From Halobaculum sp. CBA1158 (GTDB taxonomy: Archaea > Halobacteriota > Halobacteria > Halobacteriales > Haloferacaceae): a DNA stretch of 64,000 nucleotides. Positions 59,252 to 64,000 of the stretch are shown here, in pieces (the first letter of the stretch is position 1; each line of letters begins with the position of its first letter). The stretch covers positions 1-64,000 of the forward strand of contig NZ_CP090372.1 of assembly GCF_021431925.1 (NCBI RefSeq), read 5' to 3'. Position numbers and translations under genes: made by a program. The notes beneath the pieces are model-generated. The model saw nothing but the letters and a program-made list of their open reading frames with translations. It had not been told where the DNA came from and made no database searches.

Positions 59252-60337
59252 CTACGAGGACGGCTCGGCCTCGGCGTAGAAGTTGAACGCCTCGAACACC
59301 GGCCGGTCGGTCATCCCCAACAGGATCGCCTCGCCGTCCGGTTCGTGGTGGTGAATCTCGTCCGGCGGGACGACGAAGATGTCCCACTGGCTCCACTCGA
59401 GCGCCTCGTCGCCGACGTGGGTCGCGCCCTCGCCCTCGATGACGAAGTACACCTCCACGGCGTTGTGGAAGTGCGGATCGGTCGGCCCCTCGTTCAGGAG
59501 CTGCGCCCGGAACGACATCGTCGGGAACAGCGGTTCCTGTCCGGTCGCGGGGTTGACGTACGCCAGCGAGTAGCCGTCGTGGGGGTCGGGGTCGTCGTTC
59601 TCGGCGCGCTGTCGCAGCGACTCCTCCATCTCGTCCCAGCCGAAGCGGTACGGCGGCGTCGGCTCCCTGTTCCCCTCGAACGGCCCGGGGATCGACCCGT
59701 CGGACTTCTCGTCTGCCGGCCGCCCGCGGCCGTACTGGGAGTCCCAGTACCCCTGTGTCTTGGTGACGGGCTGGCGTTCGAGCTCGTGGTTCTCGAAGAC
59801 GTTCTTGCGGTTGAGCGAGTCGAGCACGAGCGGCAGGTCGAGCACGTCGAGCCAGGCGGCCGTCTCGTCGGAGTCGTTGACGTGGTCGTGCCACTCCCAT
59901 TGCGGGGTGGTGACGAGGTCGTTGTCCTCCATCGGGAACTCCTCGCCGGCGACGACCGTCTTCATGTCCTCGTTCCCGTTGATCGTGTACCGGAGGGCGT
60001 TCGCCCCGTGTCGGTGCGAGGGCGCGGTCTCGCCGGGCGAGACGGTCTGCACGCCGACGTAGATGGTGTTCGAGATGGCGTTCCCGAGGGCGGTGTTGAT
60101 CGGAACGGCGACCCGTCGCTGGAACCCCGGCGGCAGATCCGCGATCGGCACGTCGGACTCGATGCCGTCGATCGACGCCTGGATGTCCTCCCACTTCCAG
60201 ATGTCCGGCTCCATGTCGCCGAACGTGTTCCCGAAGTCGTCTTCCACCTCCCACAGCGGGCGGAGGTTGTTCTCCTCGAGAAGCTCCCGAGTCTCCGTGC
60301 TCATCTCTAGGAGTTCCTCCGGATCTTGCTGAGCCAT
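59252..60337 (-). CDS. Gentisate 1,2-dioxygenase
   Basis: A 361-residue double-cupin ring-cleaving enzyme that opens gentisate (2,5-dihydroxybenzoate) to maleylpyruvate using Fe(II) and O2. The first cupin has GETAPSHRHGANALRYTING (His-x-His iron ligands) and TPQWEWHDHVNDSDE. The second has GPTDPHFHNAVEVYFVIEG and PPDEIHHHEPDG. Full length and intact. ATG 60337 is preferred over 60364 because TTATGA (60361-60366) sits 27 bases upstream as a TATA box. Confidence 0.93.
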   Translation of the reverse strand: MAQQDPEELLEMSTETRELLEENNLRPLWEVEDDFGNTFGDMEPDIWKWEDIQASIDGIESDVPIADLPPGFQRRVAVPINTALGNAISNTIYVGVQTVSPGETAPSHRHGANALRYTINGNEDMKTVVAGEEFPMEDNDLVTTPQWEWHDHVNDSDETAAWLDVLDLPLVLDSLNRKNVFENHELERQPVTKTQGYWDSQYGRGRPADEKSDGSIPGPFEGNREPTPPYRFGWDEMEESLRQRAENDDPDPHDGYSLAYVNPATGQEPLFPTMSFRAQLLNEGPTDPHFHNAVEVYFVIEGEGATHVGDEALEWSQWDIFVVPPDEIHHHEPDGEAILLGMTDRPVFEAFNFYAEAEPSS

Positions 60338-60360
60338 GGTGAGATCGTAGCACAGATCGC

Positions 60361-60366
60361 TCATAA
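60361..60366 (-). promoter_or_regulatory. TATA box of gentisate dioxygenase
   Basis: Minus-strand TTATGA, centred 27 bases before ATG 60337. It would have to be coding if the longer start at 60364 were right, so it helps decide the start. Confidence 0.5.
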
Positions 60367-60488
60367 GTGTATTGGACGGCGGGGTCGCCGTCGCGGTCGG
60401 TGTCCCCCGCAGTTCGCTTGTCGTCCCGCCTCATGGGGGGTAGGGGGTGCCAGGGGTCCAGGGTGGCAGGGAAAGCGTTCCTCCCGGC

Positions 60489-60665
60489 TCAGACCTCGGC
60501 CTGCGCGTCGAAGACGTCCGCCGACTGGAACACGGCCCGACAGTCCTCACAGACCATCTGTCCCTGGATCGCGTACTCCCAGAGCTTCCCGCCGCAGGTC
60601 GAACAGTCGAAGTGCGCGCGGACGAACGGGTCCTCCTCGGCGTAGGGGTTCTCGAACTCGGCCAT
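60489..60665 (-). CDS. Small zinc-ribbon protein
   Basis: A 58-residue protein. Two CxxC pairs, DCSTCGGKLWEY and MVCEDCRAVFQS, make a zinc ribbon or rubredoxin-like knuckle. A short acidic tail precedes the first and follows the second. It lies between the dioxygenase and thioesterase genes on the same strand. Such micro-zinc-fingers are common in haloarchaea, with regulatory or chaperone-like roles often proposed. The specific partner is unknown. Confidence 0.8.
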   Translation of the reverse strand: MAEFENPYAEEDPFVRAHFDCSTCGGKLWEYAIQGQMVCEDCRAVFQSADVFDAQAEV

Positions 60666-60760
60666 GTGTCGGCTTGCTCCGGGAGAAGCAAAAGCATATC
60701 GTCGGCGTCGTTCGGTCGTCGGACCTCGACGGGTCCGCGCGGCGCTCCCGCCGCCCCGTC

Positions 60761-61168
60761 TCAGTCTTCGGCGTACGACGAGAGCGCCGCGCGGAGGTCG
60801 TCGGGGATCTCGCGCGACCCGCCGCCCTGTTCCGTGCACACGCGCTGTTCGTACCCCGAGAAGGCGACCGCCCCGTCGTGGCGGGCGACGTAGTCGAACC
60901 GGACGCTCCGGGTACCGAGATCGGGGACGAGCGAGATCGTCACGTCGTCGCCGGCCTCGACCGGCCGCTCGAACTCGAAGTCGATCTCGACGAGCGGGAG
61001 CCCGTATCCGTGGTCCTCGGTGATCGCCCAGAAGGGGAACCCGATCTCCTGCATGAAGATGTCGGAGGTCTCGTGGAGCGCGTCGACGATCCGCGGGTAG
61101 TGGGCGATGCCGAACGGGTCCGTGTCCGAGAACCGGACGGTCCACACCCGCTCGAAGCGCTCGCTCAT
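60761..61168 (-). CDS. Hotdog-fold acyl-CoA thioesterase (4-hydroxybenzoyl-CoA thioesterase family)
   Basis: A 135-residue single-hotdog protein. The catalytic motif VRFSDTDPFGIAHYPRIVDALHE, with Asp in SDTDPFG, is that of the 4HBT/YbgC class. VEIDFEFERPVEAGDDVTIS and SGYEQRVCTEQGGG complete the fold. It hydrolyses an acyl-CoA thioester. Its start overlaps the stop of the ADP-forming acyl-CoA synthetase beta gene (ATGA), so it works with that enzyme. If the acyl group is aromatic it could release gentisate from gentisyl-CoA. Confidence 0.88.
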   Translation of the reverse strand: MSERFERVWTVRFSDTDPFGIAHYPRIVDALHETSDIFMQEIGFPFWAITEDHGYGLPLVEIDFEFERPVEAGDDVTISLVPDLGTRSVRFDYVARHDGAVAFSGYEQRVCTEQGGGSREIPDDLRAALSSYAED

Positions 61169-61944
61169 TCGCCCCCCTCCGTGCGGTCGTCGTCGAGCAC
61201 CACGAGCGCGTCGAGCGCGACCGCGCCCTCGCCGGTCGCCAGCACCGGGTTCACATCGACCTCGACGATCGCCTCGTGTTCGATCAGCAGGTCGCCGACG
61301 GCGACGACTACGTCCGCCAGCGCGTCGAGATCGGCTGGCTCGCTCCCGCGGTATCCCGCGAGCAGTCTCGCCGCGGTCAGCGACTCGACGGCCTCCCGTG
61401 CCTCCGCTCGGTCGACGGGCGCGAGCCGGTGGCTCGTGTCCTCGAACACCTCGGTGAACACGCCGCCCAGGCCGGCGAGCACGACCGGGCCGAACGAGGG
61501 ATCGCGCAGCCCGCCGACGATGACCTCCGTGCCGGCGTCGGTGTCGGCCAGTTCCTCGACGAGCAACCGGGCGTCGACGCCGGCCGCCTCCGCCTCGGTC
61601 TCGATGCGCTCGGCTGCGCTCCGGACCGCTTCCGCCGAGTCGAGGCCGACGGCGACGCCCGCGCCGCTGCCCCACTCGCTCTTGTGGGTCACCGCCGGCG
61701 ACGACACCTTGAGCACGACCGGGTACCCGATCTCCTCGGCGGCCGCGACCGCCCCGTCGGCGTCGTCGGCGATGACGAAGTCGGTCGTTTCGACGCCCGC
61801 CCCGCGCAGCAGCGTCTTCGACTCAGCCTCGGTGAGCGTCGTCCGCCCGTCCGCCAGCGCCGCCGCGACCGGGTTCGCGTCGTCGGCGTCGGTGTCATCG
61901 GCGTCGGTGTCGTCGGCGTCGTCGGCGTCGTCCACGGGCGTCAT
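61165..61944 (-). CDS. ADP-forming acyl-CoA synthetase, beta (ATP-grasp) subunit
   Basis: A 259-residue subunit. An Asp/Thr-rich N-terminal tail encoded by a repeated GAC/GAT stretch precedes the ATP-grasp domain: TLTEAESKTLLRGAGVETTDF, YPVVLKVSSPAVTHKSEWG, LLVEELADTDAGTEVIVGG and AIVEVDVNPVL. It binds ATP and transfers phosphate in the acyl-phosphate mechanism. The start overlaps the alpha-subunit stop (ATGA). Together with alpha it interconverts acyl-CoA plus ADP and acid plus ATP. The acid may be acetate or an aromatic or branched acid. Confidence 0.9.
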   Translation of the reverse strand: MTPVDDADDADDTDADDTDADDANPVAAALADGRTTLTEAESKTLLRGAGVETTDFVIADDADGAVAAAEEIGYPVVLKVSSPAVTHKSEWGSGAGVAVGLDSAEAVRSAAERIETEAEAAGVDARLLVEELADTDAGTEVIVGGLRDPSFGPVVLAGLGGVFTEVFEDTSHRLAPVDRAEAREAVESLTAARLLAGYRGSEPADLDALADVVVAVGDLLIEHEAIVEVDVNPVLATGEGAVALDALVVLDDDRTEGGE

Positions 61945-63353
61945 CTGCTCACCCCCTGCTCCGCGGCGGACTCCGGGACTGCACCGGCCTCGCGCAGGTC
62001 GGCGTAGCGCGCGAGCGTCGCCGTCGCCTCCGCGGCGCGCTCGGGCTGAACGTACACCGGCACGCCCGCCTCCCGGAGCGCGTCGACCTGATCGGCCATC
62101 GCGTCCGGCGGCCCCTCGGTCGCGAACAGCACCGGCGTTCCCGTCGCCTCGTGGAGGCCGTCGAGCGCCTCGACCGGGAACCCAAGGGCCTCCTCGAACA
62201 GTTCGTACACCAACACCGCGTCGATGGCGTCGTCCGCGGCGACCGCTTCGACGACCTCGCCGAACTCGGGCATCGGTCGGCCGGTGTCGACGGGGTTGCC
62301 GGAGAAGGTGATCCCCGGCAGGATCTCGTCGATGCGCTCGCGCGTCTCCGCGCCCAGTTCCGGGAGCGTCGCGCCGGCCCGCTGGAGGCGGTCGGCGATG
62401 ATGATCCCCGGCCCCGCCTGCGCGGTCACGACGCCGACGTTGGCCCCCGAGGGCTCGGGCTCGTGTGCGAGCGCGACGCCGGCGTCCAACAACGCGGCCG
62501 TCGAGTCGACCGTCGGAACGCCGTACTGCTCGAACCCGGCCAGGTAGAGGTCGTGGTCGCCCGTGAGCGCGCCCGTGTGCGACTCGGCGAACTCGCCCAC
62601 GTCCGACTGACCGACCTTGTAGGCGGCCACCGGCGTCTCGGCGTCGCGACACGTCTCCAGCAGGCCGCGGGCGTCGTCGGTCCCCTCGACGTGGAGCACG
62701 ATGGCGTCGGTGTCGTCGTGGCCGTCGAAGTACTCGATCGCCTCCTCGAAGCCGACGTTCGCGCGGTTGCCGAGACCGACCATCGCCGAGAGGCCGTACC
62801 CCTCGCGGGTCGAGCGGAACGCCAGGTCGTGCGCAACGCCGCCCGACTGGGCAAGCACCGCCACGTCGCCGGCGGGCACGGTCTCGACCCCGCTGGCGAA
62901 CGAGAACAGCAGGTCGCTCCCGGGAACGACGTACCCGCTCGTGTTCGGTCCCAGGAGGGCGATGTCGTGTTCCGCGGCGGCGTCGACGACCGTCCGCTGG
63001 AGTTCTTCGCCCTCTTCGCCGGCCTCGGCGAAGCCGCCGGAGTAGATGACCGCCGCGCCGACCCCCGCCTCGCCGCACTCGGCGATCACGTCGGGGACGA
63101 CGGGCGCGGGGACGCACAGCAGCGCGAGGTCGACGCCGTCCACGTCCGTCACCGAATCGACGAACGGCTCGCCGAACAGTTCCCCCTCCCCGGACGGATT
63201 GACGGGGTAGACGGGACCGTCGAAGCGGACCGCACTCGCCATGGCCTCGTAGCCGATCTTGTCCTCGTTGGCCGACGCCCCGACGACGGCGACGGCGTCG
63301 GGGTCGAACAGGCGCTGTAAGTTCACGACGTGAGGTTCCGGCGGGGCCCGCAT
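61941..63353 (-). CDS. ADP-forming acyl-CoA synthetase, alpha (CoA-binding) subunit
   Basis: A 470-residue subunit in three parts. A CoA-binding domain comes first (LQRLFDPDAVAVVGASANEDK; VYPVNPSGEGELFGEPFVDS). A succinyl-CoA-ligase-like flavodoxin fold follows, with LLGPNTSGYVVPGS and the phospho-His candidate in GEFAESHTGALTGDHDLY. The last part is another ligase-like domain with GITFSGNPVDTGRPMPEF. It forms the phosphohistidine intermediate for CoA transfer. The start at 63353 is chosen, but the GTG at 63326 (VVNLQRLF) is possible. In an operon with beta and thioesterase genes. Confidence 0.9.
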   Translation of the reverse strand: MRAPPEPHVVNLQRLFDPDAVAVVGASANEDKIGYEAMASAVRFDGPVYPVNPSGEGELFGEPFVDSVTDVDGVDLALLCVPAPVVPDVIAECGEAGVGAAVIYSGGFAEAGEEGEELQRTVVDAAAEHDIALLGPNTSGYVVPGSDLLFSFASGVETVPAGDVAVLAQSGGVAHDLAFRSTREGYGLSAMVGLGNRANVGFEEAIEYFDGHDDTDAIVLHVEGTDDARGLLETCRDAETPVAAYKVGQSDVGEFAESHTGALTGDHDLYLAGFEQYGVPTVDSTAALLDAGVALAHEPEPSGANVGVVTAQAGPGIIIADRLQRAGATLPELGAETRERIDEILPGITFSGNPVDTGRPMPEFGEVVEAVAADDAIDAVLVYELFEEALGFPVEALDGLHEATGTPVLFATEGPPDAMADQVDALREAGVPVYVQPERAAEATATLARYADLREAGAVPESAAEQGVSR

Positions 63354-63573
63354 ATCGTTTTCCCCGCCGGCGAACGCCGCGACGGCTTTCACCGATTCGG
63401 CGTCGGGCCGCGTCGGTTCCCCGTCGACAGCGAGGGCGGCGTCTCGCGAATCACCAACGCCGGAGGGGTCCGTCGTCCCGGCGAAGAGCTGTCCGTGATC
63501 CCGGTAGCGAAGCCGCCGTCACCGCGGTAGGGAAGGGTTATTGTAGGAGGCGAGCGCGCGGACCCACAGGACG

Positions 63574-64000
63574 ATGTCTGACCGACCCGGCCCGTTCGCC
63601 CGCCTCGAATCCCGGCTTCCGGTCGACGCCCCGTGGCTCTCGGTCCCCGTCGGGGTCGTCGCTGCGGGGGCGATACTCGCGGCTGCACCCCTGCCGACGG
63701 AGGCGGCACGGATGCTTGCGATCACGGCGTTCTGTATCGCGCTGTGGGTCGGCACGCCCGTCCCGCCGTGGCTCACCGGCGTCGTGGGGATCGGACTCAT
63801 CGGGGTGAACTTCTCGACGGAACTGGCGCTGTTCGGGTTCCGTTCGCCGGCGACGTGGCTGATCGTCCTCGGCATTCTCATCGGGGAAGCGACCCGCCAG
63901 AGCGGCCTCGCAGGGCTCGTCGAGCGCCGCGTGATCGAGGTGATGCCGGCGGAGGCAGCGACCGACCCGCGGGCGGCGTACCGCTACCTCCTCGTCGCGT
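63574..64000 (+). CDS. SLC13/DASS-type anion transporter, truncated by the window end
   Basis: The first 142 residues of a membrane protein that continues beyond the window. A hydrophilic start (MSDRPGPFARLESRLPVDA) precedes helices VGVVAAGAILAAAPLPT, MLAITAFCIALWVGTPVPPW, VVGIGLIGVNFSTELALFG and ATWLIVLGILIGEATRQSG. This is the pattern of sodium-coupled di- and tricarboxylate carriers. Position beside catabolic genes would suit uptake of an organic acid. No stop is reached. Confidence 0.75.
   Translation, partial: MSDRPGPFARLESRLPVDAPWLSVPVGVVAAGAILAAAPLPTEAARMLAITAFCIALWVGTPVPPWLTGVVGIGLIGVNFSTELALFGFRSPATWLIVLGILIGEATRQSGLAGLVERRVIEVMPAEAATDPRAAYRYLLVA

Noticed and set aside
60666-61145. 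Fusion of the zinc-ribbon protein to an upstream frame
   Set aside because: The upstream part is the shadow of the thioesterase gene; the ATG at 60665 begins the zinc-ribbon protein cleanly.

Overview
The window is high-GC DNA (roughly 70 percent) with acidic, Asp/Glu-rich proteins, Tat rather than Sec signals on most exported proteins, TATA-like boxes about 27 bases upstream of start codons (leaderless transcripts), and many GTGA/ATGA four-base gene overlaps. This is a halophilic archaeon (class Halobacteria). The rdfA and SMC-related pair and the overall gene content would suit a Haloferacales-type genome, but the genus cannot be fixed from the sequence alone. No tRNA, rRNA, CRISPR array, transposase or origin was recognised.

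Region 1 (1-12,190) is a denitrification island. A HEAT-repeat protein, an unknown protein, an Mrp/Nbp35-type P-loop ATPase fused to a DUF2249/TusA-like tail, and a small molybdopterin-binding-fold protein precede a quinol-dependent nitric oxide reductase. A copper nitrite reductase and a CGCGG-type RiPP-like peptide follow. On the opposite strand an apparent operon holds halocyanin, an HTH_10 regulator, a DUF2249 protein, an unknown FCPQGG-motif protein and a polytopic membrane protein. Three + strand genes share a CGAAC-N2-GTTC(G) palindrome in front of them, and halocyanin has a different perfect palindrome.

Region 2 (12,500-26,900) contains a membrane-anchored 12-residue-repeat protein, a PiT-type anion transporter and a GT2 glycosyltransferase. 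It then holds a minus-strand operon with a reversibly-glycosylated-polypeptide-like protein, a ferric-iron ABC transporter (binding protein, permease, ATPase) and a GT-C membrane glycosyltransferase. A Gfo6-type sugar dehydrogenase and a GMC oxidoreductase with its gluconate-dehydrogenase subunit 3 partner follow. The iron operon and the GMC operon carry the same TTAGG-N4-CCTAA palindrome at the same place over the basal promoter, which suggests a shared metal-responsive repressor.

Region 3 (26,900-47,200) is a surface-polysaccharide/glycosylation locus. It holds DUF1616, FemAB-like, DUF354, sugar epimerase, DUF362 and Gfo/Idh/MocA proteins, a large GT-C-like membrane protein, a flippase, two tandem secreted beta-helix paralogues, an asparagine-synthase-like protein lacking the usual catalytic Cys, GT4 and GT2 glycosyltransferases, and a UDP-GlcNAc 2-epimerase.

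Region 4 (47,400-55,700) has signalling and cell-shape genes: a multi-domain PAS/GAF histidine kinase, an archaea-specific SMC-related protein, rod-determining factor RdfA, a soluble chemotaxis transducer and small proteins. Region 5 (55,700-64,000) looks like aromatic catabolism through gentisate: aldehyde dehydrogenase, fumarylacetoacetase-family hydrolase, SABP2-like esterase, gentisate 1,2-dioxygenase, zinc ribbon, hotdog thioesterase and both subunits of an ADP-forming acyl-CoA synthetase. It ends in a truncated SLC13-type transporter.
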